From Baylisascaris procyonis (taxonomy: Eukaryota > Nematoda > Chromadorea > Rhabditida > Ascarididae): a stretch of DNA of 64,000 bases. Under the pieces are notes generated by a model. The model saw nothing but the letters and a program-made list of their open reading frames with translations. It was not told the origin of the DNA and searched no databases. Below, piece after piece: positions 35,601 through 49,525 of the stretch (positions are counted from its first letter, which is position 1; each line of letters begins with the position of its first letter). A program made the translations under genes and the position numbers. The DNA lies in the NCBI GenBank assembly GCA_037389465.1, contig JAZARR010000059.1:3991001-4055000 (forward strand). The letters are read 5' to 3'.

Positions 35601-37496
35601 GAAAAATAATGCGAACAGAGGAGCAATAAGATTGTCTTAGCAATAGGCAAGGCAGGTGCTAAGTTCCCCTGTGGCAAATGGAGTACACTTTTCCGCTGAA
35701 TTGCAGATGAAACCGATGAATCTTCACTATAAGAAATCTTGCTTCAGTAGCTTCTCTTTTAGCGATTTATTCTCTCAACTAATTGACAATATGCAAAGAC
35801 AAAGCGAAAACAACTACCTGCTATCACTGACATGAGCACTGCGAATAAGCCACTCTTATTGCTTGGAATCGAGCAGCACGAAGTGACCACCAAAGCATTA
35901 TTCATTATAATCACAACGGCGAATGCTACACTAGGATAACGTTGGATATGTGATGCGAGTGTAAATTGTCCACTTCTTTCGAATAAAACACACAGCAATA
36001 CCAATAACAATGAAATAACGTGAAATATCGCAAAATGCTTCCAAAATGTCAATTGAATGATAAGTGGATAAAATGAATGACAAATCTATTGCATAAAATG
36101 CAAAAAATGAGAATCTATTAACGACGTAGAAATTCCTCCACTAAAAGTGCAATTTCTGATTTTTATGTGTTTATAAATTGAATACGAAGATATATCTTCT
36201 AATGTATTTTACAGCACTGAACGCAAAAAATTTATTTGCACATCGTGCTCAAGCTTGCGTTAACCGTTTCTGGTTATGCTCGATAGTTGAGAGGAGATGA
36301 ATGGCAGTAATGGTCAAAACATTTGTGACAAATCACAGAGCGAAAACTTTTCGCAACCAGGAAGGCCTCGCAGAAATTTTTAAGTAACGAATAGAAAAAT
36401 CGCAGCATATCTCAACAGCGGCATATTAGGTACCATCACAAATCACTTGTGGGTAAATTCCTCACTGCTCTTCAATTGAAATGGTCGAAGGGGGGCAATA
36501 CAACCTTCAATTTAAGCATTTTCAAGTATTAAGCTGCAATCTCACAACAGGTTAGGACTGGAAAGGATTATAATTTCACGAACAACAATCGATAAGATTT
36601 AAAAATTTTTAAGAAGAGATGAGGAAAAATCATCCAAAAACGTAAAAATTTCTCGCACCTTTTTCCCAAAGGAAGCCACATGCTCACTCCCACAAAAAGC
36701 CAGGATACGTGTATCGCTTTCTGCTTTTTTAAGTTTTTGATACCTTGTAAACGTCGGCACTAGAAATCTTTCAATAAACCATTAGCGAAAGACTTCCTTC
36801 ATTATTCTGGAATCTCCTCTCATTTCTTTTTCGACGAAGCATAGGCTCAGTTGCGTCAGAAATTTCGGGCATTCATTCGTCATTGTTCATTATGCGACTT
36901 CAATTTTCCCCACCTCTCATTAAAAATGTTTGTTTTCGGTATTCATGTAAGTCTGTTCACTAGATCGTTTGTCATCGTTCTCAAATTACAACATTTTTTA
37001 TTCACACGTCAGCTTCCAATGCCTCATTTTGAGATTAGAGATATGTTCGATGATTTCCACTCATTTGCGAGGAACAATGAGGGTGACTGTGCATTGTCAT
37101 TCTTTGAGAAACGGGCAACAAATTGTTTTACAATAAAACGCTTACACTGTCTTCAATATGAGCGATATTAAAAGCAAAACTGATAAAATCTGTAAGGAAG
37201 GCAGACTTTCTAAATTTGTCACAGATCACACAAATGGTTGCATTTCTTTCCCGTTGAAATAAATCACTTTACGTACTCATTTTCATAAAAGTTGTACAGT
37301 TGCAATACCATAAACTCCTGCAAGCTGCATAGAAGGGGAAAAATGTGCAACGGGTATAGTTATAGCATAGGAGCATATTTTTTATCATGCGCGTCATTCA
37401 CATCTTATATGAAGAAGTCACCTTTTATATTTTACGGATTGATAGTTTTGCGTAATTGTCATACTTCACGTTGTGACCATCGGCTACGAAGCGTAC
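32643..37496. other. No recognisable gene
   Basis: AT-rich DNA. A minus-strand frame at about 35822-36092 is open and hydrophobic (VISLLLVLLCVLFERSG, SVAFAVVIIMNN), with a possible GTAGTT donor. T-rich DNA gives such frames often, so I do not call it. At 36851-37171 on the plus strand, a segment after CACACGTCAG reads MPHFEIRDMFDDFHSFAR and ends near GTGACT; this too is only suggestive. Short CA/TG-rich patches occur at 34205-34230 and 35450-35520. Confidence 0.4.
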
Positions 37497-37751
37497 TATA
37501 AATAAGGGCGCTCAAAAGCCGCAGCAAAGTGACAGAAAGCGCGTGGTGAAGAGTGTGACGCGATGGAAAAAATGAAAATGCTACACAAAACACATGGGAT
37601 TTCAAAAATTTTAATCACTAAACTAAGGGAAAGAGTTATTAAGAAATCAGAAAAGCAACATCTAGGTAACTTCTTACGAGGCTTACAGCAGGATTATGCA
37701 AGGATGTATGAATATGCTATTTTGAATTCTTTTATTCTCTGTCGAATTTGA
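37497..37751 (+). CDS. TATA-like box followed by a 62-codon ORF, tentative
   Basis: CTATAAATAAGG (37496-37507) lies about 60 bases before ATG at 37563, which opens 62 codons (MEKMKMLHKTHGISKILITK onward). The peptide is very basic and helical with no signal peptide. An in-frame CTAG|GTAACT near 37668 could instead end a first exon. ORFs of this length are common by chance here; only the TATA placement makes it worth listing. Confidence 0.2.
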
Positions 37752-40700
37752 CGGATTAAACAGTGATATTGATAAAATGAATTGGACAGGATGAAATGAA
37801 GCGAATTCACTCTCTTGTTTTAATGGAAACTGAAAAAGTGCTCCCTGGAGGCCATAATAGAAGGACACAATAGAAAACTTTCACTTTAGCCGAAAATTCT
37901 TGGTCGTTCACAGAGAAAGAAAGTAAACGAATATAGCGCACAACAAGAAGCCAATTGCCGAAATGCAAAAGTACAACGAGAGACAAAGAGGATTAAAGCA
38001 CTAAGAGGGAACCACGAAGCTCATTGTTTCATTAGAGAACGTTTGCCTCCATTTGATGTGATCAATGGAATAGGACCAATGCAGCGAAATTCACCTCCCA
38101 TTTTCATTAAGCAGTTTCGTTCTATACAGCAAATGGAAGTGGCGAGAATTTTTTATGTTCCGTTGGACGAACTGTGGTGACTGAGGGAACTTCTTACTTT
38201 TTATGACCTCTTTCCACCTATATGCCGAGTCATTCAAGCAGTTTCGTTGATATTGAATGTGTATATCTTAGTATATATTTTTCTCGAACACAAATTATGG
38301 ATTTTCGTGTTATAAAACAACACGTGCATTACATCTTCTTCTCAGCGGAGCTGCAGTTATGTGCGAAGTAAGGAAAAATGGAAATTTTCGAGTAGTCCGA
38401 CAGCTTAATATCTATCCTGCTTTTTCCATTTAGACGTCATTAGTTTCGCTAGTTTTTCGTTTAAAATTGATTTTTCGGGATGAATTTGTGCGATTTCTTT
38501 ACCAAGCATTAAAAGAAATCAATAAGTCCCAATTTTGGGCACGAATATGTAAGAAATGCATGAAAATTCAGAAAAAAAAAAAACGCTAAGAACAGGAGAG
38601 GTTTTACGCAGTGGATGCGATTTCGAGAATCAAGTCTGCATTTACTTTATTTGTTCGAGTCCTTTCACCGCCCTGAATGCACTGATATTAATTCATTGCT
38701 TCACTGCCAGAATAAATTAACCCTGAGAAGGGTCTTGAAGATCGAAATTTGCGAGCTCCATGAAAATGATGAGAATGAATTTGGTCTCAAAACTGCAAGA
38801 ATAAAAGATTACGATCCTTCTCGACACTTTACAACTCTATTGCCAGCATGAAATTTCATGTGACAGGTGGCATCGATGTTTTCCTTTTCTCTTATTTGGA
38901 GCTGATTGCCAATTATAGAATGCTTTTAGACGAAGTGAACTATAGTTGTGTTGAGATTTCCGCGACAAGTCACACTTTTCCAAACCCCATAAAAGATTTA
39001 ATCACAATCCTTATTACGAAAATGAATTCTTCATCGCATTTTAAAAGGAACTGATGTCGAAGAGAGCGCAGACGTACAATTACAGTCTAAATTCCTATCA
39101 GAATTCACACAAAATTGATACACGGGAACGGGCAAAAAAAGAGTTGCACTGGCGAATTGGATAGGATATTTTCGCAGAATATCAGTTTATCAACGAAGCA
39201 CTCAAGCTTTGAAGGATTGAAATCTCATACCATTATTCCTCTGATCACTGAGAACATCAAAACTTCAGCTCACCATATTTAAATTATCCATGACAAAACA
39301 ACAAAAGCAAGAACAAAAAGATCAATCTAAGAATTGCTAATACGGAGTATATCGCTAATTTCACTTCTCTTCCGACGTTTATTAAATTTAAAACGTTTGT
39401 GAAAAGTATCATATCAACAGCAACATCCATTTCTGTGTTCATAAAGCATTTTCCAGCGAACCACAAATGCATAGTTTCTTCTTTCAAATCATCAAAAAAT
39501 TGCAACGATGTTCACTCACAATCAACCGCCTCAAAAAGCATCTCATAATCGATGATCGCATAATGCACGATTCTCGTTGAACAAGCACTGCAGACTAGCA
39601 TACGCTGTTTTCGGTGAGCCAAGTGCCTAACTCCAACGAGCCGTGTGTAATTAATGGTGAGTGAATTGCTACCCGTAAGAACAATCGACAAAATGGCGCC
39701 CCTAGAAGTGTTCGAGTTGGATCTGGCCACTCGTTCGTTGAAAAACAATGAGCTCAAAACTGAAAAATGGTGAAAACGTTAAGAATACTTTTTTTTCGGA
39801 ATGTTGTAAAAATGGCACAGATGGTTAATAGCAACTAAGCTAGATCACTCCTTGGTAGATGTCGGAGATGCTATACAATGAATAGCGCACCACCCATTTG
39901 GCTACGGGCGAAGAAACATGTACTTGAAGTGACGTTTAAGAGGACAATAACGCTTGCTAAAGAAAATGATAAATTTTTTTCTTTATGAGCGTCGAAGGAG
40001 TAATAAAACCAAATTGCTCATCATTATCTTAACTCTTCTATTTCATGCGTCCTCATTTTCTAAATTAGAACTCCCTGTAGAATGATGCATTTTGTGAAAA
40101 GCTTTCAGCGGTTATGCAATGAATTATTTTCAAAGAAAGTTCATTCGTTGAGTGAAACTTGTTCCCACCATGCAAATTGAACTACATTGTAGCAATCAAC
40201 AAATATAATGTTTAGCGTAAATATTTGATTATGGATGAAAAACTGTCAGCGCTTATTGATGTTGAACGATCACAGCACCATCTCTTATTGATATCAAAGA
40301 AGCATCTTCGATAGCATTTGTCTCGACAACACAAAAAAACATTGCTAACTGCATTGTGCATTAAAGCGTTGCTCATCCTCTGTCAACATGAAATATTGAC
40401 GCTGAACCTATGCAAAACATTGATGAAGATAACAGCAGCAATGACCTGCATCTAGCATCTATTTTCGTTGTCTTTTTTCCGCAACCCTCTTGTCGCATAA
40501 TATATCCTCTTTATATAAAGCATGTTGGTTAATCACATCGTAGAGTTATTGATTGCTAAAGCAAACGATTATTGATTGTTGATCCACAAACAGAAAAGCC
40601 ATGACCTATTAATCGGATGAACAGATTTTTCGCAAACGAGATGGAAAACAAAGCTTTTCGCTGAGGATAAAAACCTCTCAGTTCAGTCCTTGCGGTGAAA

Positions 40701-43700
40701 CAGCGTATTTTCCAATATTCAACATCTTATTAGCGCATTAGACCGTCCTTGCCTAATCCGAAATCAAAATTAAACGGAAATTAAAGACAGGTTGACCACA
40801 GTGGTTGTTTACTGAGATTCTTTTTGACAGCCTGCATTTACCAGATATATAATGAGATCTGCAAAAGGCCAATAGAAAAAGAGAGTTTATTGCACACCAC
40901 TGGAAAAAGAATAACATATCACTCTCGTCGATTACAATTTCTACAACGTGAAGAGCTATTTGAAAAGGTATGAGAAAAAAAAGAGGAAAAATTTCCCTTA
41001 ATAAAGAGTAGACGACCAATTTTCTTTAAATTCGTTGCCTCAATCCTCCATTCTCAAGTTGGACACTCTGCTCGATTTTGCTCATTGATTCATCTTTTTA
41101 CCTCTAGACGGCTTTACAAGCAGCAATAAAACTGGTTCGAGTCTCATTGATTTGTCTACTAGCCGAACTACACATAAGGTAAATATGTCAGCAAAAGATG
41201 AGCGGTGTTATTTTAATGATGAAGCATCGCCCATTCGCAAAAAAAACGCGCATAAATTTTAAAAAATGTAACGAGCAAGATCAGGGTGAATGATGAAAAA
41301 GGGAAATATTTTTTGCATAAAACTGCGAAAAATGCCATTCCATGGGCAAACTATAGAAAGTGAAGCAGTATGCAGCGAGTGGGAAAGATTCGCTTATATG
41401 TGTATGCGTGTGTGCGCGTGGATGTATTTGTGTGGGATAGATGTGTAGTCAACGCTATTTCCGTCCAGATCTACTGAGAACAGCGTAATGCGTCGGTAAT
41501 CGAATGTTGCCCGAACAGCACACGCATATAGCTTGGTATGCGTAATATGGATTTTTCTCCGACGAGCAAGACCGCTCCAAGTGGAGTCTAACTTGTCAAC
41601 CAAAAGTTGCAACTCGAAGTTGCGAAGAAAAATTCAACGTTGTAGCTTGAAATTATTTAAACGAAAGGTTTGAAACATTCGTACGCTTACTGCTAAGAAA
41701 AAGATATGAGAGGAGAGGAGATTAACAAGGAGTGATGATCACCTATATCTAAAGAATTTGGCAGTTGATAAGAAGCGGCTCTTATGCTCGACGGATGCTT
41801 GAGTTTAACTGATGCAGCAAAGCAAGCGAATTCTCATTTACAAATTGATGAAAATGTAACGATGCAAGCAGAAGACATAGTAATGATATTTTTTCCTGCA
41901 ACTATCCTCGCAAAGGCGAGATTAACCAGTGATAAGTGTTTTGCGCTCTCTCGCGGTAAATCGAGCGTAATGCAATTTGCAATGCCGACAAGGCGAGAAC
42001 AGCTGTCTTTGATTGTTGTCATTTATGACAGACCTTCATAGTGAATGCGCTTTAATTGTGTTACTCGGTCATTAGGCGTCTTGCGTGTTTATTGTTACTG
42101 CAGCAAAGAAAAGCAATCTCGAACGGCACGATCACAGCATGTGCCATCATTCATCGCACAGTTCTGCATTCGGTTTATTTATATGCCGAATACGCATCTA
42201 GAAATATTTTCTGAAAATTTCCACTGCGTATTCTTTCACAGAAAAAATGTTGCAGTTATACACAACAAAACGTAAGTAAATAGTGAACGCCTGATGACCA
42301 TTGTGACCAAGTAGCTGCGCGTAAGCTTTCTGCTGCAACGACGTTCCGCAAGAAACCCTTTCTGCTTTTTTTTCTGCCGATCGTGACTTTTGCCTAGAAG
42401 AGCTCAAACATCCAATTGTCCGTCTTCTTTAGCTCAACGCGCACTGGTATCCATTCATCCCAGAATGGTGGATTTCACCTCACAACTCAGGAATAGAAAA
42501 AGACCTCACAAACCATAGATTCGAGCTATCTGATATAGTGGGTAGCCAGTGAATGAGTTGTGGTAGAAAACATTTATGCAGAGCTCGTCCATTGATTTGT
42601 TTGCCTATTGAGAACTGTAAACTGAATGTTGGCTCTCAGTGAATAATAGCAAGCGTGCTGGTACTACGACTGTAAGCCGAGTGAGCACTATTCTTTGAAG
42701 GAATGGAAATTTAAAATCTCTGAAAGGAAGAGCTGAAGCTATAGGTCACACTCGAATCGCTCCCTCCCTACCGTTTATCCCAAGGTGGTCAGATAACTGC
42801 TGCTTTCGTTCGTTTATAATATTATTAAAGCAATCATGCATTCCACACAATTGGTTTTAGGGCTGGGGCGTCATCATTTGAACACAGCAAATTTCAGCAG
42901 ACATCTAACAGTCATTGTTTAATGATATATCAGCATCATACTAAGGAGGCATGACGTCTATGAGAGTTGATGCCCCTAAAAAAAGTATCAGCATTGTGCA
43001 AATTGTTGGGTAGTCTAGAATTATTCACTCACTTCTTCTATCGATCTATAACATCACTGCGGAAAAACACAACGAAGCAGAAGTGGGCCACTTCATAGCA
43101 GGGTTTAGTCCAATTTGTGAAGGCAAAAGACCCAGGGCAGCCAAATTTGCGAATCATGAGGCATTCTGCTAGGAGTGTAAGATTTCGCGTCGTTCGCATA
43201 AGGCAGCCAAAGTTTCCCATATTTCAAGAGAGCTTTGTTACAAGAAACTATGTCAGTGTAGGAAAGGAAATAGTAAGCTACTCGGAGGTGTTGAATTCCC
43301 ATATTTAGGTAGAAGCTCATCCTCAGATGAAGGTAACAGTAAGCATTTATCTGCGACAATATCTTTCATTTATGGGACAATATTTCACAGAATATGAAAA
43401 TTAAAATGCGGTGCTAAGTGAGTCTTCATTCAAGGGTTTCTATTTCTCAAAGGAGGGTTTCAGAGCTACAGCACGAAGGAACATATCTCTCATTTATTAC
43501 GAGCATTGAAGCTATTTATGCGTCACTGTGGTGACATTGTTGAAGCAGTCGCCTAGAAAACCGTGAATCCTTTCATTGTGCCAAATCCTGAAGAAAGCCC
43601 ATTGGACAGATAGGGCGAAGTCATCGCTTCAATACGTTACATTCCGGCCACGACATTAATTGAAAATTTTCCACATTTGTATTCGTTTCTACAGTTTTGT

Positions 43701-43896
43701 ATGTATGCCGTGAAGGACAGAACAAAACTGCATACGGAGAGTGAGGTACACTTTCATTTGCACGGTCTCATTTCCAAGATAGATGGCGGAATAAGATATC
43801 AGCTATTTCCTTGATCAGTTTCTGTTATAGTTGAAGTCAAAACATTGTTTATTTCACGGCGCTCTAAAGATACCTGAATCCATGTCGACACCTGCA
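37752..43896. other. No recognisable gene
   Basis: Long AT-rich stretch. The minus strand at 39512-39757 is open and ends near a GTGAGT donor (after ...MLFEAVD), and 39284-39505 downstream is open and hydrophobic at its end. No family is recognised. A TG-rich patch lies at 41398-41446 (GTGTATGCGTGTGTGCGCGTG). Otherwise I see only short chance ORFs. Confidence 0.4.
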
Positions 43897-44556
43897 TCAC
43901 ATGCTATCAGCAATATCGCTTCTTCCGAAAATATAAAAACTGCTTCTTTCAGCAAGAGCCAATTCCACTCTCTTCCGACCGTATTGAGGCCTTAGACCAG
44001 AACTATCGAAATAGGCTGGCTGAAGAAAAAGAAGGGTGAATGCCATGTTTTGATTGTTGATGTTGGTGGGCTTGTGGTGCCCCGCGCTTGTGTGCAAGCA
44101 TGCGAAACAGTGTATTGCATGCATGAGCCAGCTGCACATCCATTTGTGCATCTTTATGTTCAAGGGCATTCCACACGATTCCGCCAGGGTCTCAGCTCTC
44201 AGCTCATTCGCTGCAGCACATTTTAACAATGACATCTACTCATTTCTTTTATTGCGCTCTCTTTTCATTACATTCATATAATATTTCGTCCTTATGAACC
44301 GTTGCAAACGGATTTTTACAAAGAAATACCTATCATCACAACTTTCAATCTATAAGCAATTGCAGCTCTAACGGAACTTGTGAGGAAGCTGTCTGCGAAA
44401 TCCTTCATGTAACTTCGCTAGCCGGGTTAGCCAGCTATATAAATATAAATTAATGCCTATAATATATTTTCCTGCAAGATCGACTCTGCGCAGTTATTCA
44501 CAGTCGGAATTTCGCCGTTCAGCCGCATACGACTGTTTTCATTGAATTGTACTTTC

Positions 44557-44637
<81 letters not shown>

Positions 44638-45692
44638 TCTTGATTCTCCCTCTCTGTTTTTCTCTCTCTCTATATATACACATACATATATAGAAAATTG
44701 CGGATAGTAGGAAGTAGGAAGTCGGAAACGCTATACGTGATCTGCATCTGTAGAGCCCAATAAATAGTTCTGCTGCAACTCTCCCATCCTTTTGCTTGTG
44801 TGTTAACCTCTGAAGACTCAGCAGTGGATCGCTTATGGAGCTATTCAAACTTACTTCGGTCTTCAACTTTCGAGCTGAGTCTAGTCCAGCATTTCTCAGT
44901 GTCACACGCCGGTTCAGTGCAAATAGGCTTTGTGCTATATGTGAGATTCTCAGTCTTCGGTCAGATTAGTTGCAAACAAAAATCGGCAATTCTGGGTAAA
45001 CGCGCGTCAGACAATGAAAAATCGTGACCTTCAATCAAGGACGGATCACTTTGAAATATCGCTTTTAAACTCAACAATTTCCGTGTCCGACAGCATCAAG
45101 TAGGTAAGGGCTGATGAACTACCTAATATCAGCTCAATTTCGAGCGAACGTTCTCATCCTATCAGCTTCCCCTTTGCGCAACTGGATATAATGATTTCAG
45201 TATGCAAAAAAATGGTTTCGTTCTAGAGTTCCGATGGAATTTCAATGCCGAATTTTGCATGGATTTTGCTTGATAATGGGTGGTTCAGTGATGTGATATT
45301 TTTATCATGTGTCGTCCATCTCGCGGCGTTTAAACCCATTCCTCGGAATTGTTATCTCTTATGCAAGCTGGACGTTGCTAGCGCTTGTCCCAGTCTTGAA
45401 AAATGATGCATGAAACTTGAAATTCAGTGAGAGTATAGCGTATTCAGAATTTCCTATATATCTTTGTTGGTCATACTTGCTAGCAATTGAATTATGACAT
45501 ATGGAAGGCACAGGGCTGAAAGTTCATTCGCGAAGAGAATCGTTGCGTCTTAGTGCAATCTGTTTTTCGGTGACCGTCGAAAGCTCGAATCGCGTAATGC
45601 ATTATCTTTTTCTCTATATGACGCAGCAGTGGTAAAAAAAAAAACTCACACTTAGATAGATAACTGTCGAAACGGTGAGCTAATTCTTTTTG
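43897..45692 (-). CDS. Three-exon chain, possible small secreted or peptide precursor, tentative
   Basis: Three minus-strand segments join in phase. Exon a is 45692-45650, after GGTTTTCAG and before GTGAGT. Exon b is 44934-44855, after ACATATAG and before GTAAGT. Exon c is 44019-43897, after TTTTTCTTCAG and ending at TGA. Together they give 81 codons plus stop. Exon c holds SSGLRPQYGRKR, a Gly followed by dibasic residues as in amidated neuropeptides, then ERSSFYIFGR. The intron b-c contains the (AT)38 repeat. Exon b has a competing open frame rich in cysteine (ICTEPACDTEKCW) ending at the same donor. No known peptide family is matched and no signal peptide is linked, although a minus-strand frame at 49526-49966 contains a signal-like MISISFQQLAFYLLLCYA. 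Confidence 0.27.
44559..44634. repeat. (AT)38 dinucleotide microsatellite
   Basis: Seventy-six bases of uninterrupted AT, followed closely by a CT-rich patch (TCTCCCTCTCTG, CTCTCTCTCTATATATACAC). Self-complementary AT tracts of this length can extrude cruciforms. It makes a long Tyr-Ile frame on the minus strand that is not a gene. Confidence 0.97.
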
Positions 45693-48600
45693 CTGAAAAC
45701 CGCGCGTCATTGTCCCTCATCGGCAAAATTCTTCTCGTCGCGTCTACTGGAAACGTCTTCAAACGTGCACATTTCTCAAATCTCTAAATGAAGTGACGAA
45801 CGGGCTCACTCTCTTCTTAAAACACAAAAGTGGTTGTTGCTATTTACTGTGCGAAATCTCCTCCACACTACTGCATTTCCTTTGTTTCTTGCGCACATTG
45901 TGGGATCCACATATGTTTGTCGCTTTCATTAAACTCAATCCCATCCACAATTCCAAGGAAGTTTGATTTAAAGGTCTTGTTGAGTATGCAAAAATAAACA
46001 TATTTTATGCACACATGCTAGTGTCTCAAATTGCCATTTCAGAGACGCACAAAAACGACCACTTCCGTCATTCCTCTTCCTAAGAAATATTGATGTGTCA
46101 ACGCTCCCATGATCTTAGCAAGATAGGTGATGATGACATACTGAAAATATTACTAGAACGGTTAATGTTTGAGCATTTAACATTATACTGGGTGGAGACT
46201 TCAGCTGAAAAGGAATTTAGTGCAGCTTTTAACAGTTGCATTGAATCATTCGGGATTATGCTCCTGAATTGCTGGGACTATTACCATCTAGATGCACACT
46301 TTTTAAACCCAGCATAAGCTCGTGAACAAGTCAAATTAGCCACTCAGAAGCTTCCGCACGACGAAAAGTTTTTTGAGGTTTCAAAAATTCCAAAAGGTGT
46401 TGCTCAATAAGGTTCTCTGCGATGAATGCATATTCTACTCTGTTCGCTCAGCAAAAAACATTTCGCCCGACTTTCTTCGACTTCTTGCCATTTTGTCCTG
46501 TAATAAAAAATGTCGCCTTGGGAAGTGCGAAACTTTCGTTCGGAAACGATTAGGCTGTAAAATGCCGATATAGGTCGCAGAGTGGCGTTTCGAGGTGATT
46601 TTGGCCACGCGCAGTCATTGTTCCCTCCTCAGAGATTGGTTTCTCTTGCACATCATTTGTTTCCCTTAGAAACCATCCACCCCATTTCCCTCCTCTCCCT
46701 CCCTGCTCCTCGCTTCCCACCTTCCCCATCTCCCTACCTCCTCCAACTATTACAACTCTCATTATAGTTATTATGAGCAATCCTCACTGTTTTATAGGCG
46801 ACGGTTTGTACAGTAGGAAGCTGATAGTGCTCACGCTACAAGGCATCCTTCATTCGAAGACTGAGTAGTCGAATGATGCATTATAAAGTGAGCGGCTATT
46901 CAGAAGTGTGAACTGTATGTATGAGATTCACTGACATCCAATTATTCCTCAGCGCTGATTTCACGTAAACGGGTGTACAGTGAAGTTTTCCTTTTTGTAA
47001 TGAAGGTGTCGGCAAGAGGATTCACAAATGTGCAGTTGAAATCTTCTCGGAATTCAAGTTAAAACAAATGACCGGATGAAAGGTTTTTCTTTCATTTCAT
47101 TAGCGAAGGCGTTATGAAAAAAATTTGTTAAGATTTGAACCTTCCTTGGTCAGCAATGCTTTGAACAGGTGGACGCCAGTTTCATTTCTTTTTCCTCTCC
47201 AATTCCACTCTTCCCCCACTTCATACGCTAATATTTCGGATTTAAATCATCTCTATAAGATTAATAGGCTTCATGGAACTTCACGGATTGCCCATGGGCC
47301 ATTCATGTACCTTACATATTCTCCATAAAAAATTGCTGCAATGTGTTTGCATGTCGCAATTATTTAAATCAAAAAAATTAACCTTTGAACTGAAGACATG
47401 CTGCTAAATAGGGGTGTTCGCTACGTTGTGGTCAGTTGCTACCAAAATTTTTGCTCTTTTACCCCTCAAAGCAAAACTGTGCGCGTCCTTCAACAGAAAT
47501 AACAACAAAATAATTCGGTGGCGCATGTACGAGTAACGGAAACGTCGTTAACGGTTCTAACCAAAGTCAGCTTAGACCTATTAAACGGCCGTTTCCGTTG
47601 CGTAGTCTATTTATCTCTATAGAAATTTTCTCAAGTTGCTTTTTCATATTACTCAAGTTTAAGGCGAAACTTCCATTCTAATTGCTGCACTGCAGGTTCA
47701 TGCTCGCATTGCTTTCCCAAATATGCGAGCATATTACTAGTGTCAGCGATGAATCTGCAAGTCGCTTCCAAATATTCGTTTCTCTATGATGCATTCGGTT
47801 ATACAGCATGAAGCTGTTTCCCTAACTCCTTCTAAATTCAGAACTTGCTCGAAAAATGACGAGGCATTCTATGAGAAAAGACAGTTTATTGCTTTACTTG
47901 CTAAAGGCATATAAAATGGTGCTAAGAAGGGTCAAGGGATAGTTGTACTTGCGTGGACCATTGCAACTGCTGAAAATTTGCTGCTCCTGATTTTGCCATT
48001 ATTGGTTTTGTAATTTTTGCACGCAGCTGTGTATTGGAGTTGTTACAGGAAAGGAAAGGTTGCATAGGATTGCTTGAGACAAACGGATACACTTGTGGCC
48101 ATTTTTTTAAATAACAGATTTTATCAAAAAGTGACACGTTGGGCGCGTGCTTTGCTTGCCCTATGTAACTTTAAATCCAGCACTGCTTCTAGCCTTAAAA
48201 AATCAGTTCAGGTGTTAAAAAGATGTTAATTGTCAAAGAACGGTCGACTTCCTTCCTGGCTGTGTTAAACGCTTCCCACATTTTACCGTTGCTTTGAAGT
48301 CATTTCCCACGAATTTTCTATGAAGACTCTTGTGTACATGTGATGGACAAGTGTTTTAAAGTTTTAGAATTTCTGTGAAATTTTACTTGACTGGTCACAT
48401 GGGTGGTCGTCGGTTAGCCATCTATGCCATGAAAGTCAGCTCTTTCTTCCACTTTTCTCTTCTCTAAATCCATACGACAGCCATACCCACCTTTTTTCCT
48501 CACCTGCTGATTTCAAACAGGCTTTCCCAGCACCTCTTCGCACTTTGCGAGGCGGCAATCGACATTACATACGTAGATTTATCCTATTAAACCTATCCAC

Positions 48601-49525
48601 ATACAGTTGATGTAGTTGCTACTCCTATGTGGTATAATATTGGACTGAATGGTTTAAAGGCACAGGCTGCGTGGCAAAGGACTCGCATATGGTAATCTGC
48701 ATTTTCCTCTATGAATAGCCATCCAAGGGGACTTTGTTTGTAACGAATTTATAAAAGCGATGACGGCACTGTCGTGAATCCTCTCACAAGAGATTGGAAG
48801 TGATGCGCCTTTTTCACACCTTTGTCACAGCTCTGATGAGTGATTTAATCAACCGATCGTTGTCCTCTCTACCGGCAGCCATCAGCATTTCTCTTAGCGT
48901 ATTCCAAATTGCTCACCTGTCATAAAAGCCATCCAGAGTGGATCAACTGAGAGATTGCTCTTCACAGATATTGTTTACATTCATGAAACAAAAGTGTTAT
49001 TTGGCGCCTATTTTCATCCGCGATGACACTAGAGCGCTCCAAAGAATTACTTCACCCCTTGATAGCTCATCGGCTTTCGAGATTATACACCTCCAGAAGT
49101 TATACCGTTCATGAGCTGAGATACCCATTGCGTCCAGAATGAATGATGAACTATGTTCCCTGCCCTTTGTACTCGCCTTGTAATCATTTGTGTAAATGCA
49201 TATGAGTTAGTGAACAAAAAATTTCATTGCTGTAGCAAATTGCAGCAAATATGACATGTAGCATAGTGTTTCATTAATCGCATCGTCACAAATGGGGATC
49301 GCTGAGAGTCCCAACTTCCCACTCACGTCCATGAAAAGCTTTTTGGCAACATGTTTCCCGACATTTTACTGGGGATGCCTGAACTGCCTTTCTGCGATTA
49401 GTCGAATTCCTAATTCCTTGGGTTATAATGATGCATTACCACTGCATAATCCACAACGCTTAGGGCGTGATGATTGCCAATCGTATCACGCAGAAAATGG
49501 TAGTCAGCGCGCTTCATTTTCGGCT
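45693..49525. other. No recognisable gene; contains a pyrimidine tract
   Basis: AT-rich DNA with chance ORFs. The only distinct feature is a C/T-rich tract on the plus strand at about 46615-46760, listed separately for its G-quadruplex potential. Nothing else is supported. Confidence 0.5.
46679..46703 (-). other. G-quadruplex candidate
   Basis: C runs on the plus strand at 46679-46683, 46688-46690, 46697-46699 and 46701-46703 give four minus-strand G-runs of at least three with loops of 4, 6 and 1. This fits the G3+N1-7 rule. Further G-runs continue on the same strand to about 46735. Confidence 0.6.

Noticed and set aside
35822..36092. Hydrophobic minus-strand frame as a multi-pass membrane protein
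   Set aside because: T-rich DNA commonly gives Phe/Leu/Ile/Val-rich frames. The acceptor is weak and there is no family motif.
44519..44905. 128-codon minus-strand ORF with a Tyr-Ile run
   Set aside because: Half of it is translation of the (AT)38 repeat. Only the short segment before the GTAAGT donor is considered, as exon b of the tentative chain.
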